Below are positions 1 through 6,278 of a DNA stretch of 10,878 bases, one piece after another. Where the stretch lies: positions 1 to 10,878 of the forward strand of contig MNJC01000093.1 of assembly GCA_001920085.1 (NCBI GenBank), given 5' to 3'. The position numbers were made by a program, and so were the translations under genes. Source of the DNA: Actinobacteria bacterium 13_1_20CM_4_69_9 (lineage in GTDB: Bacteria; Actinomycetota; Thermoleophilia; Gaiellales; Gaiellaceae). Numbering within the stretch: position 1 is the first letter of the stretch; the number at the start of each line of letters is the position of its first letter. Below the pieces are notes generated by a model. It did not search any database. It was given only the letters and a program-made list of their open reading frames with translations, and was not told where the DNA came from.

Positions 1-309
1 GTCCTCACCGAGCTTCGCGTCGGCGAGTCGAGGCGCGAGGCGATCCGCAACTTCGCGCGCCGCGTCGGGAGCGAAGACGCGACCGCCTTCGCCAACGCCG
101 TCCTCGCGTCGGATCAGCTCGGGTCGCCGCTCAGCGAGATCCTGCGTGCGCAGGCGAGCGACCTGCGCCACCGGCGGCAGACCTACGCCGAGGAGCGCGC
201 GCAGAAGGCGCCCGTGAAGATGCTGCTCCCGATGGCGATCTTCATCTTGCCGGTCATGTTCGTGCTCATTCTCGCTCCGGCATTTCTCGGCTCGCATGGA
301 CTTCTGTAG
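1..309 (+). CDS. Type II secretion/Tad pilus F-domain protein (TadC-like), 3' end only
   Basis: The window opens inside this gene; the last 102 residues are visible and end at TAG 307-309. The fragment reads as the second half of a T2SSF (GspF/TadC) domain: an amphipathic helical stretch with the pattern LGSPLSEILRAQASDLR, then a basic/acidic segment (RRQTYAEERAQKAPVKM), then a closing hydrophobic helix (LLPMAIFILPVMFVLILAP). In this family the protein is the inner-membrane platform on which a pilus or secretion ATPase acts; AEERAQKAPVKMLLPM before the last helix is very typical of TadC-like actinobacterial copies. The stop overlaps the start of the next gene by 14 bases, so the two are probably co-transcribed. 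The other Tad genes would lie upstream of the window. Family call is confident; the exact system is inference. Confidence 0.85.
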   Translation, partial: VLTELRVGESRREAIRNFARRVGSEDATAFANAVLASDQLGSPLSEILRAQASDLRHRRQTYAEERAQKAPVKMLLPMAIFILPVMFVLILAPAFLGSHGLL

Positions 310-967
310 GCGCGCGGCAGCTCTCCTCGCGCGCGCAGGGCTGGTCACGCTGTTCCTGCTCTTCGCGTGGGCGAACTTCACCCACTGGCGGTCGACGGGC
401 GAGCCGTCGGGGCTCGGCACGACGCTCCTCGAGGGATGGGTGGCGGTCCTGTTCCTCGTCCGCCGCCGGCCCGACGCTGTCAGCCACCGCCCGCTCGCCT
501 GGATCGCGGCCGCGATCGGCAGCTTCGCGATGCTGCTGGCGCGGCCCTCCGGCGGAGGGCTTGCCCACGTGCCGTGCGAGCTCCTTCAGCTCACCGGGGT
601 GCTCGTCGCGCTCGCAAGCCTGGTCACGCTCGGCCGCTCGTTCGGGCTCGTCGCCGCCGACCGCGGGGTGAAGACGCGTGGGCCGTACGGGGTCGTGCGG
701 CATCCCGCGTACACCGGCTACCTGATCGCGTACACGGGGTACGTGTTGGAGAACCCTTCGGCGGTCAATCTCGCGCTGTTCTGCCTGAGCACGGCCTTCC
801 AGCTGCTGCGGATCGTCGAAGAGGAGCGGGTGCTTGTCCGGGACGCGGGGGGAACGCGATCCCGAAGATCTCGATGTAGATCGCGCCGGGAAGGGTGGTG
901 TCTCCGAACCGGTCGAAGACGAACGGCACGGACCGCAGGGCGACGATCGACAGGACGATGTGGATGA
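296..967 (+). CDS. Isoprenylcysteine carboxyl methyltransferase (ICMT/PEMT-like) family membrane protein, C-terminus apparently replaced
   Basis: Starts at ATG 296 inside the end of the TadC-like gene. It has about five hydrophobic segments (near residues 8-26, 42-54, 64-80, 96-116 and 139-165) and the family's conserved core: the RGVKTRGPYGVVRHPAYTGY stretch followed by a helix and RIVEEERVLVRD. These match the SAM-binding C-terminal half of ICMT/PEMT-type methyltransferases, integral membrane enzymes; the substrate cannot be told here. Family members normally continue after EERVL...D with about 20 more residues ending in a Tyr/Arg-rich tail. Here, after VRD (about base 846), the frame turns into an Arg/Ser/Gly-rich stretch that is antisense to the convergent gene and stops at TGA 965-967. 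No other frame restores a normal tail. I read this as a 3' truncation by a deletion or misassembly, not a natural C-terminus. No clear Shine-Dalgarno. Confidence 0.7.
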   Translation: MDFCRRAAALLARAGLVTLFLLFAWANFTHWRSTGEPSGLGTTLLEGWVAVLFLVRRRPDAVSHRPLAWIAAAIGSFAMLLARPSGGGLAHVPCELLQLTGVLVALASLVTLGRSFGLVAADRGVKTRGPYGVVRHPAYTGYLIAYTGYVLENPSAVNLALFCLSTAFQLLRIVEEERVLVRDAGGTRSRRSRCRSRREGWCLRTGRRRTARTAGRRSTGRCG

Positions 968-1076
968 GCGCCCAGAGGATCGATCGCGGGGCGAGCCGTG
1001 TGAGCCGGAAGCAGATCCAGAACGCGATCAGAGCGGAGCCGACGAGCAGGGCGGCGCCGAAGGCCTGACTCGTCAT
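765..1076 (-). CDS. Small membrane protein of unknown function, C-terminus apparently lost
   Basis: ATG at 1076 overlaps the stop of the upstream minus-strand gene in an ATGA arrangement, a sign of translational coupling. The first ~76 residues look genuine: a hydrophobic helix near residues 6-22 (AFGAALLVGSALIAFWICF), the segment RLTRLAPRSILWALIHIV, a second helix, then DTTLPGAIYIEIFGIAFPP. After this point (about base 848) the reading frame is simply antisense to the ICMT-like gene and runs to a stop at 765-767 as an Ala/Arg/Pro-rich tail. Similar short actinobacterial proteins, as I recall them, end in one more hydrophobic segment, which is missing here. Function unknown. The break coincides with the break in the facing gene. 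Confidence 0.55.
   Translation of the reverse strand: MTSQAFGAALLVGSALIAFWICFRLTRLAPRSILWALIHIVLSIVALRSVPFVFDRFGDTTLPGAIYIEIFGIAFPPRPGQAPAPLRRSAAAGRPCSGRTARD
839..864. other. Probable deletion or chimeric junction between two convergent genes, with an inverted repeat across it
   Basis: At about 846-851 the recognisable ICMT-like sequence (+) stops and the recognisable sequence of the convergent membrane protein (-) begins, with no bases left for the normal 3' ends of either. The junction holds a run of six G (847-852) and an imperfect hairpin: CGGGA then CGCG at 839-847, and CGCG, an unpaired A, then TCCCG at 855-864. Hairpins and G-runs are known places for deletion, sequencing dropout and assembly error. 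Whether the event is biological is not decidable from the sequence. Confidence 0.45.
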
Positions 1077-1438
1077 GCCCGCACTTTCGTGGAACGGCCG
1101 GACGCCTCGTAGGCGCGAAACTCCTCCTCGAACGCGGGCCACCACGGAGGCGTCTCGTCGGCGTCCTCCCGGCCCCAGTCGGGCTCTTCGCCGCTGAGGA
1201 CGAGCGCGGCTCCGAGCGCGAAGGCTGCAACGCACGCCAGGAACGTGGCCTGATCCACCGTCGCAGGCAGCCGCCCGGCGAGATGCAGTGCGACCGCGAG
1301 CGGGAGCGGCACGGCGACGAGCAGCCATCCGAAGCCACGCACGCGAGCGGACCTGGGCCGACGGGCACGTATGCCGAAGACGATGATTGCGGCCGGCACG
1401 AGCACGCCCACGGCCGCATCGACGAGGACGAGCGGCAT
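1073..1438 (-). CDS. Small three-helix membrane protein of unknown function
   Basis: 121 residues from ATG 1438 to TGA 1073-1075. Three hydrophobic segments are visible, near residues 4-22, 37-55 and 65-82, separated by short basic loops (RARRPRSARVRG), followed by a polar acidic tail containing EEPDWG, PPWWPAFEEEF and RAYEASGRS. The tail is rich in Trp and Glu and probably cytoplasmic. I do not recognise a named family. It shares a 4-base ATGA overlap with the next minus-strand gene, so the pair is an operon. No good ribosome site precedes the ATG; an in-frame TAG sits immediately upstream, which fixes the start or places it further in. Confidence 0.6.
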   Translation of the reverse strand: MPLVLVDAAVGVLVPAAIIVFGIRARRPRSARVRGFGWLLVAVPLPLAVALHLAGRLPATVDQATFLACVAAFALGAALVLSGEEPDWGREDADETPPWWPAFEEEFRAYEASGRSTKVRA

Positions 1439-1580
1439 CTAGTCGACGACACTATCGCGGCGAGGCCCAGGACGTTCGTCTAGTTCTGTTCCCTACCCCT
1501 CGTTCAAGGGATCGACCGAAGTCGAGGCCGGGACCACCATTCGTCCGGAGTTCTGGGGACGACAACGGGGAGGATCGGCC
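1439..1580. other. Divergent intergenic region
   Basis: This 142-base stretch separates the leftward membrane-protein pair from the rightward response regulator and must hold both promoters. I see no convincing -35/-10 pair and no strong dyad. The only clear signal is the Shine-Dalgarno-like GGGGAGG at 1567-1573, seven bases before the ATG at 1581. Confidence 0.5.
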
Positions 1581-2246
1581 ATGCGGCGGCTGAAGGTTCT
1601 GATTGCGGACGACCACGAGTTGATGGTCCAGGCGGTGCGTCTCGCGCTCGCGGAGGCGCAGGACGATTTCGAGATCGTGGCCACGACGACACGCGGCCAG
1701 CAGGTGCTGCCTCTGACGGCGCGGCACGAGCCGGACCTGGTGCTGCTCGACCTGTGCATGCCCGGGATGGACGGGCTTGCGTGTCTCGACCTACTGCGGA
1801 CGAGGCATCCGCAGGTGAAGGCGATCGTGCTCTCGGGGGTGAACGACGAGGACGTCATCCAGGCGGCGTTCATCCGCGGCGCGGTCGCGTTCATCCGCAA
1901 ACACGTGGAGGCGCGGGATCTACCGTCGGCACTTCGCACGGCCGTCGGCGGCGCGGTGGCGCAGCCGGTCTTCGGCGAGGCCCAGGCGCAGACCGCAGCG
2001 GCGGCGGACGAGGCCGGGTTGAGCGAGCGTGAGCTCACGATCCTGGGCTCGCTCGGCGACGGAATGTCCAACAAGCAGATTGCGAAGCAGCTCTGGCTGG
2101 CGGAACAGACGGTCAAGTTCCACCTGACGAACATCTATCGCAAGCTCGGCGTGTCGACCCGCACCGAAGCGGTGAACGCTGCGTACCGTCGCGGACTGCT
2201 CGAGACGCCGTTGCTCGCGGCGGCGAGCCGGGCCGTCAGCCTTTGA
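1581..2246 (+). CDS. NarL/FixJ-type LuxR-family response regulator
   Basis: 221 residues, ATG 1581 with GGGGAGG seven bases upstream. The receiver domain (about residues 4-120) has the full set of phosphorylation residues: the acidic pair D10-D11, the phospho-acceptor D57 in LVLLDLCMPGMDG, S85 in VLSG, and K107. A linker rich in Ala and Gln (125-145) leads to a LuxR-type helix-turn-helix (147-208) with LSERELTILGSLGDGMSNKQ and AEQTVKFHLTNIYRKLGVST. It is a cytoplasmic, phosphorylation-controlled DNA-binding protein of the NarL class. No histidine kinase gene lies in the window, so it is an orphan regulator here and its targets are unknown. The 3' end overlaps the convergent small gene by 11 bases. 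Confidence 0.93.
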   Translation: MRRLKVLIADDHELMVQAVRLALAEAQDDFEIVATTTRGQQVLPLTARHEPDLVLLDLCMPGMDGLACLDLLRTRHPQVKAIVLSGVNDEDVIQAAFIRGAVAFIRKHVEARDLPSALRTAVGGAVAQPVFGEAQAQTAAAADEAGLSERELTILGSLGDGMSNKQIAKQLWLAEQTVKFHLTNIYRKLGVSTRTEAVNAAYRRGLLETPLLAAASRAVSL

Positions 2247-2454
2247 CGACGGCCGAGACGCCGGGATAGGCGAGCAGCCACGCTCGCATGAAGAGGCCGA
2301 GCTCGATCTCGGCCTCTTCGGCGTGAGCCGCGTGCACGTGGACGACGTGGCATGACGACGCACCGCTGCGGTGGGCGACGCAGCCGTGCTGCAGCAGCGT
2401 CCCGATGAGCTCGTCGAGAAGCGGCGGCTCGCTGAGGCGGACCTCGAGGGGCAT
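2236..2454 (-). CDS. Small conserved-looking protein of unknown function
   Basis: 72 residues from ATG 2454. No membrane segment. The pattern is of a compact alpha/beta fold: PLEVRLSEPPLLDELIGTLL, a HGCVA turn, a polar VVHVHAAHAEEAEIELGLF segment, then RAWLLAYPGVSAVV. The alternation of Val/His residues resembles short actinobacterial proteins annotated only as hypothetical; I assign no function. A GATAAT hexamer lies seven bases ahead of the ATG on the minus strand with no Shine-Dalgarno, which would fit a leaderless transcript, but this is weak. It is convergent with the response regulator and overlaps its last 11 bases. Confidence 0.6.
   Translation of the reverse strand: MPLEVRLSEPPLLDELIGTLLQHGCVAHRSGASSCHVVHVHAAHAEEAEIELGLFMRAWLLAYPGVSAVVKG
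2290..2319. terminator. Perfect 12-bp stem-loop, possible terminator of the response regulator transcript
   Basis: GAAGAGGCCGAG (2290-2301) and CTCGGCCTCTTC (2308-2319) are exact reverse complements around a six-base loop. It begins 43 bases after the response regulator stop, a typical terminator position, but no T-run follows, as in the U-poor hairpins described for actinobacteria. It lies within the coding sequence of the opposite-strand small protein (EEAEIELGLF region), so the symmetry could instead come from the coding of alternating Glu and Leu/Phe. Confidence 0.35.
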
Positions 2455-2562
2455 CCCACGGATTATCGGACGCCGCCGGCGCGTGCCGATCAGACGACGG
2501 TCTAGTCCTTTTCGGCCGGTTGGACGGTCCCAGGCGGCCGGCTACGCGCGACTCTGCGAGGT
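2455..2562. other. Divergent intergenic region
   Basis: A 108-base gap between two small divergent genes. Apart from the minus-strand GATAAT noted for the 72-residue gene I see no promoter, hairpin or repeat I would defend. Confidence 0.4.
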
Positions 2563-2769
2563 ATGCGCGATGTCGTCGATCTTGCGAGCCGGCACGGGGG
2601 CGGCATCGAGGTGGCGCTGATCTGGGATCGGCGGAAGCAGACGCTGGTCGTGTTTGCGCACGACGACCGAACGGGCGAAGAGGTGGCGATTCCGGTCGAC
2701 GGCGCCGAGGCGAGTGAGGTCTACCGCCACCCCTTCGCCTACGCGCATCGGTCCAGCGCGGACGTTTAG
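2563..2769 (+). CDS. Small soluble protein of unknown function
   Basis: 68 residues from ATG 2563, the only in-frame ATG or GTG in the open stretch; a GAGG lies almost against the start codon, too close to be a good ribosome site. The sequence has a regular beta-strand/turn look: IEVALIWDRRKQTLVVFAHD, DRTGEEVAIPVDG, then EVYRHPFAYA. The pattern WDR...L.V.V.D..TGE....PV......V..HPFAYA recurs, as far as I recall, in short Thermoleophilia proteins without assigned function. No signal peptide or membrane helix. Its stop overlaps the convergent sulfatase stop by four bases. Confidence 0.6.
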   Translation: MRDVVDLASRHGGGIEVALIWDRRKQTLVVFAHDDRTGEEVAIPVDGAEASEVYRHPFAYAHRSSADV

Positions 2770-4445
2770 CGGCAGCCGCGGATCGGCCGGTCCACGGTCA
2801 CGAGCTGGTCGAACGCCGTCGCGACGCGCATACGCACGGTCGCGCTTCGCGCGAAGTGGAGGGTGGCGCCGAACGGTCTGCGCGTGTCCGTGGCGGCACG
2901 CCGGCCGCCGACCAGGAAGGTCACGGAGGTAATGCCGGACCCGGCGACTGACGCCCGGACCGGGCCGCAGCGGCCTCGGCGCGCGGCCGTCACGACGAGC
3001 GGCGGCCTTGCGCGGCACGCCGCGCCGGCGCACGTGACGAGGTTGTGCAGCCGCGCCGCGAGGGCGTCCCTGATCCGCTCGTAGGCAGGAGTCGCATGCT
3101 GGCTCTGCAGCTCGTACGGATCCTTCCGCAGGTCGTAGAGCTCGCGGTCGCCGTTGCGGTGCTCTGCGTAGAGGAAGTTCCGCGAACGGATGGCGTCGAA
3201 GTGCGTGACGCCGGGCATGTTGTCGACCAGCAGGTCGCGCCCGAGCTCGAGCCCGCGGTCGCGCCAGAGCCGAAGGAGCGAGACGCCGTCCTCGACCCGG
3301 CCGGGCCGCGCCGTGTCGCCTGCCGCTGCGAGGATCGTCTCCGCGTCGTCGACGTTCATCGCCAGCTGGCTGCGGTGGACGCCGCGCGGCAGGCTCGTGT
3401 TCCCGGTCCAGCGCATCAGCAGCGGCACGCGGATCGACTCCTCGTAGAGCCGGACCTTGCCGGTGCGAATCCGGTGCTCGCCGTGGAAGAAGCCGTTGTC
3501 GCTCGTGAAGATCACCAGCGTGTTGTCGAGCTCGCCGGTCTGCCGAAGCGTCTCGACGATCGAGGTGACGGCTTCGTCGACTGCGAGCAGCGTCTCGCGG
3601 CGCTGCTGCCAGTTCTCCTGGATGTTCGCGCGCTCCCGAGGCGTGATCGGCGGCATTCGCCGGATGAGCGTGGGCTTGTCCGAGACGTCCGCCTCGTTGA
3701 AGTTCGGCGGCTCCGGCAGCGGCGTTCCGGCGAAGCGGTTCGCGTGGCGAGGCGCAGGATCGGGCGTGGCGAAGCCCGCCGGGTCGCCGGGCTCGCGCGG
3801 CCCGCCGGAGTGGTTTGCGAGAAACGCGACCCAGAGGAAGAACGGCCCGTCGGGTGCCCGGCGCCGGATGATCTCGTTCGCCTTGTCGCGGTAGACGTCG
3901 GTCTGGTAACAGGACGGCTCCGGCGTCGCGCAATACGTCGTCAGCACCCCGTTCTCGTTGAGGGTGTAGTCGTAGTAGCGGTACGTGGTCGGATCGACGG
4001 CGCCGTGCCACTCGCTCCAGCCCGGTGGGATCTCGAGCGGGTTCCGCAGGCCGTAGCCGTTCAGGTACTTCCCGAGGTGCACGGTGTAATAGCCGGCCGA
4101 CTGCAGCCAGACCGCCACGGTGTTCGTGTGGTCGAGCTTCGCGTAGCCGCCGTCCGGGGGCGCGTTCCCGCGGACGCCGTTGTTGTGCGAGTACTGACCG
4201 GTCAGGAACGACGCGCGTGACGGGCAGCAGAGCGAGAAGGAGTCGAAGTTGTTGTCGAAGGTGACGCCCGCGTCGCCGATCAGGCGACGCACGTTCGGGA
4301 GCACCTGCATCTCCGCGAGCGTCTGGTCGTCGGTCTCGAGCACGACGATGTTCGGACGCGGGGGCGCGACGGCAGCCTCGGGACCACTCGAGCCCGCCGC
4401 CAACAGCGACGCGACGAGAATCGCCAGCGGCAGCCCGCCCTTCAC
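2766..4445 (-). CDS. Secreted sulfatase (type I, formylglycine-dependent; glucosamine-6-sulfatase-like)
   Basis: 559 residues from GTG 4445, the only possible start between the in-frame stop at 4506 and the conserved domain. Residues 1-27 form a signal peptide (KGG then LPLAILVASLLAA); no lipobox Cys. The alkaline-phosphatase-fold domain spans about 30-440: metal ligands D39-D40 in ETDDQT, the sulfatase motif C73-C-P-S-R77 (C73 would become formylglycine) in LCCPSRASFLTGQYSHNNG, K126 in HLGKYLNG, H212, D316-N317 in FTSDNGFFHGEH and K330. The LCCPSRAS...TG.YSHN pattern is closest to N-acetylglucosamine-6-sulfatase-like enzymes, so a sulfated glycan or small sulfate ester is a likely substrate, but specificity is not proven. 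Residues ~465-559 form a beta-rich, Ig-like tail with four cysteines. Third gene of the MarR-MFS-sulfatase operon, 60 bases after the MFS stop. No formylglycine-generating enzyme is in the window. Confidence 0.92.
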   Translation of the reverse strand: MKGGLPLAILVASLLAAGSSGPEAAVAPPRPNIVVLETDDQTLAEMQVLPNVRRLIGDAGVTFDNNFDSFSLCCPSRASFLTGQYSHNNGVRGNAPPDGGYAKLDHTNTVAVWLQSAGYYTVHLGKYLNGYGLRNPLEIPPGWSEWHGAVDPTTYRYYDYTLNENGVLTTYCATPEPSCYQTDVYRDKANEIIRRRAPDGPFFLWVAFLANHSGGPREPGDPAGFATPDPAPRHANRFAGTPLPEPPNFNEADVSDKPTLIRRMPPITPRERANIQENWQQRRETLLAVDEAVTSIVETLRQTGELDNTLVIFTSDNGFFHGEHRIRTGKVRLYEESIRVPLLMRWTGNTSLPRGVHRSQLAMNVDDAETILAAAGDTARPGRVEDGVSLLRLWRDRGLELGRDLLVDNMPGVTHFDAIRSRNFLYAEHRNGDRELYDLRKDPYELQSQHATPAYERIRDALAARLHNLVTCAGAACRARPPLVVTAARRGRCGPVRASVAGSGITSVTFLVGGRRAATDTRRPFGATLHFARSATVRMRVATAFDQLVTVDRPIRGCR

Positions 4446-4505
4446 ACGGGTGTTGTTCCCGGCGCGTGTGAGCGACGCGTTCGGTCTGCGGAAGGATTCT
4501 GTGAG

Positions 4506-5756
4506 CTAGGCAGGCTGATCTTCCACGAGCGGGACCGCTCGCGAGCGCAGCCAGACGACTGCGGAGATCGACAGCCCGGCGATTCCGGCGACCACGAAGC
4601 CGAGCTCCGTCCCGCCGAGGGCGGTCAGCCAGCCCATGAGGATTCCGCCGGCCGTCCCCGTGCCGGCGAAGGCGAAGAAGTAGATGCCGATCAGCCGTCC
4701 ACGCAGGTAGTCGGGAGCGGCCAGCTGGATGAGCGAGTTCGCGTTCGAGGACCAGGTCGTGAAACAGATGCCGCCCAGGAAGAGCAGCACGCCGATCACC
4801 GCCGCCGAGCGCAGCGGCGCGATCAGGAGCTCGCTGAGCGCGAACCCGGCGGTGCCGATCACGGTCGTGCCCATCGTCGCGCGGGCGATGTTCGCCGAGA
4901 CGAGCGCCCCGATCAGTGCGCCGACGCCGAAGACGGCGGAGAGGATCCCGAACACCTCCGGGCCGGAGTGGAGCGTCTGCTTGGCGAGCACCGGTAGCAG
5001 CACGTTGAAGTTGAGGCAGAAGGTGCTCATGACGGCGACGAGGACGAGGACGAGCATGATCTGCTCGTCGTTCCGCGCGTACGAGAGGCCCTCCTTCAGG
5101 CCGCTCAGCAGCGTGCGCGGCCGCTCGCGGCGCTCGACGGCGTGGAACTCCGACGGGCGCATCAGCAGCAGCCCGAGGATCACGGCGATGTAGCTCGCCG
5201 CGTTCACGGCGAAGCAGACGCCGGCACCGGCGGCCGCGATCAGGACGCCGCCGATGGCAGGCCCGAAGATGCGGGCGCCGTTGAAGACGCCGGAGTTGAG
5301 GCTGATCGCGTTGTTCAGCTCGAGCGGGCCGACCATGCGGAACGTCAGCGTCTGCCGCGACGGCGCGTCGAGCACCTGGACGAGGCCCATCAGCGCCGCG
5401 ATCACGTAGACCTCCCACGGCTGCGCCACACCCGCGAGCGCGATCACGGCGATCGTCGAGGCGAGGAGCATCTGCGTGATCTGCGTCGAGATCACGGTCT
5501 TCCACGCGTCGAGTCGGTCGACGACGACCCCCGCGGCGAGGCTGAAGAGCGTGAACGGCAGGAACTGGCAGAGCGCGAGGATCCCGACGGCTACCGCGGA
5601 GTGGGTGAGCGACAGGATCAGCCATGCCTGCGCGACGCGCTGCATCCACGTGCCGATGTTCGAGATGACCTGGCCGGTGAAGAAGAGGCGGTAGTTGCGG
5701 TGCTTGCGGACGCTGAGGAAGGTGCGTGCGCCGGCGCGAAGGATCGCGGCCGTCAT
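4506..5756 (-). CDS. Major facilitator superfamily exporter (MFS_3/EntS-like)
   Basis: 416 residues from ATG 5756, whose start overlaps the MarR stop by four bases (ATGA), indicating translational coupling. The N-terminus has the family mark RNYRLFFTGQVISNIGTWMQ (21-40) followed by RVAQAWLILSLT; the first inter-helix loop has VDRLDAWK, and DAPSRQTL plus LNNAISLNSGVFNGARIFGP sit in the helix 4-5 region. About 12 hydrophobic helices can be counted with a cytoplasmic loop rich in charged residues (PSEFHAVERRERPRT) in the middle. These features place it with the MFS_3/DHA3 drug or siderophore exporters rather than sugar importers. The cargo is unknown; regulation by MarR suggests that a small aromatic or toxic compound induces it. 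A short Pro/Glu tail ends at TAG 4506-4508. Confidence 0.9.
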   Translation of the reverse strand: MTAAILRAGARTFLSVRKHRNYRLFFTGQVISNIGTWMQRVAQAWLILSLTHSAVAVGILALCQFLPFTLFSLAAGVVVDRLDAWKTVISTQITQMLLASTIAVIALAGVAQPWEVYVIAALMGLVQVLDAPSRQTLTFRMVGPLELNNAISLNSGVFNGARIFGPAIGGVLIAAAGAGVCFAVNAASYIAVILGLLLMRPSEFHAVERRERPRTLLSGLKEGLSYARNDEQIMLVLVLVAVMSTFCLNFNVLLPVLAKQTLHSGPEVFGILSAVFGVGALIGALVSANIARATMGTTVIGTAGFALSELLIAPLRSAAVIGVLLFLGGICFTTWSSNANSLIQLAAPDYLRGRLIGIYFFAFAGTGTAGGILMGWLTALGGTELGFVVAGIAGLSISAVVWLRSRAVPLVEDQPA

Positions 5757-6202
5757 GCGCTCTCCTCGTCGAGCTCGAGGAGATGGGCGAGCGGCTCGAT
5801 CGCCGCGTCGATCGCCTCCAGCTGCTCCGGCTCGAGGTGGCGGAGCCGCGCGGCCAGCCAGGCGGTGCGCTTCGACTTGACCGAGCGGAGCACCTTGTCG
5901 CCCGCGTGCGTCAGGGAGAGCCCGACGCGGCGCTGGTCGCCCTCCACGGGAGCCCGCTGGACGAGCCCGGCCTCCTCGAGGCGGGCGATGAACTTGGACA
6001 TGCCCGGCACCGACATCCGCTCGACCGACGCCAGCTCGCGCATGCCGATGCCCGGCCTGGCCTTGATCTGGACGAGCAGCCCGACCTGGCCGCCCGTGAC
6101 GCCCAGCGAGTGAATCTCGCGCCGGAGCTCGCGGTTGAGCTTGAGCAGCACCGGGCGGAGCTGGTTCGCGAGGGCGGTTGTGTCGATCGTCACGGCAAGC
6201 AA
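5753..6202 (-). CDS. MarR-family transcriptional regulator
   Basis: 149 residues from TTG 6202, or 146 from GTG 6193, which I find about equally likely; neither has a Shine-Dalgarno. The winged helix-turn-helix spans about residues 36-105: GGQVGLLVQIKARPGIGMRE, recognition helix VPGMSKFIARLEEAGLV, and the wing with D89-Q-R-R92 (family D-x-R-R) followed by VGLSLTHAG. N- and C-terminal helices would form the dimer interface. MarR proteins usually repress their own operon and a neighbouring exporter and release DNA on binding a phenolic or other small ligand. A 23-bp palindrome lies exactly at the TTG start, in the right place for autorepression. First gene of the operon, overlapping the exporter start. 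Confidence 0.92.
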   Translation of the reverse strand: MLAVTIDTTALANQLRPVLLKLNRELRREIHSLGVTGGQVGLLVQIKARPGIGMRELASVERMSVPGMSKFIARLEEAGLVQRAPVEGDQRRVGLSLTHAGDKVLRSVKSKRTAWLAARLRHLEPEQLEAIDAAIEPLAHLLELDEESA

Positions 6203-6224
6203 TTCGTTAACCAGGTTAACGAAT
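6202..6224. promoter_or_regulatory. Perfect 23-bp palindrome, probable MarR operator
   Basis: Arms ATTCGTTAACC (6202-6212) and GGTTAACGAAT (6214-6224) are exact reverse complements around a single A. Core TTAACC/GGTTAA spacing and length match the type of dyad bound by MarR dimers. It touches the MarR TTG codon and lies 54 bases before the divergent AAA+ ATPase ATG, so it could control both directions. An extra half-site, TTAACC, occurs at 6245-6250. Confidence 0.8.
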
Positions 6225-6248
6225 CGTCCCCGCTCGCCGTCGGCTTAA

Positions 6249-6264
6249 CCCCTCGTCCGAGGGG
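6249..6264 (+). promoter_or_regulatory. Short GC-rich hairpin in the leader of the AAA+ ATPase gene
   Basis: CCCCTCG (6249-6255) and CGAGGGG (6258-6264) are exact complements separated by TC, so a six-pair stem with a GTCC loop can form 15 bases before the ATG at 6279. AGGGG at its 3' arm is the only Shine-Dalgarno-like run here, so folding could mask it. Its role is inference; it could also be incidental in GC-rich DNA. Confidence 0.25.
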
Positions 6265-6278
6265 CAGAATGACCCGAG

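Noticed and set aside
3045..4220. Long plus-strand open frame opposite the sulfatase
   Set aside because: Arg/Val-rich with no domain and fully antisense to a well-supported enzyme.
2542..5649. Very long open frame on the minus strand (over 1000 codons)
   Set aside because: It is extremely Arg/Ala/Pro-rich and out of frame with the sulfatase and MFS genes, which have clear motifs; it is a GC-driven shadow.
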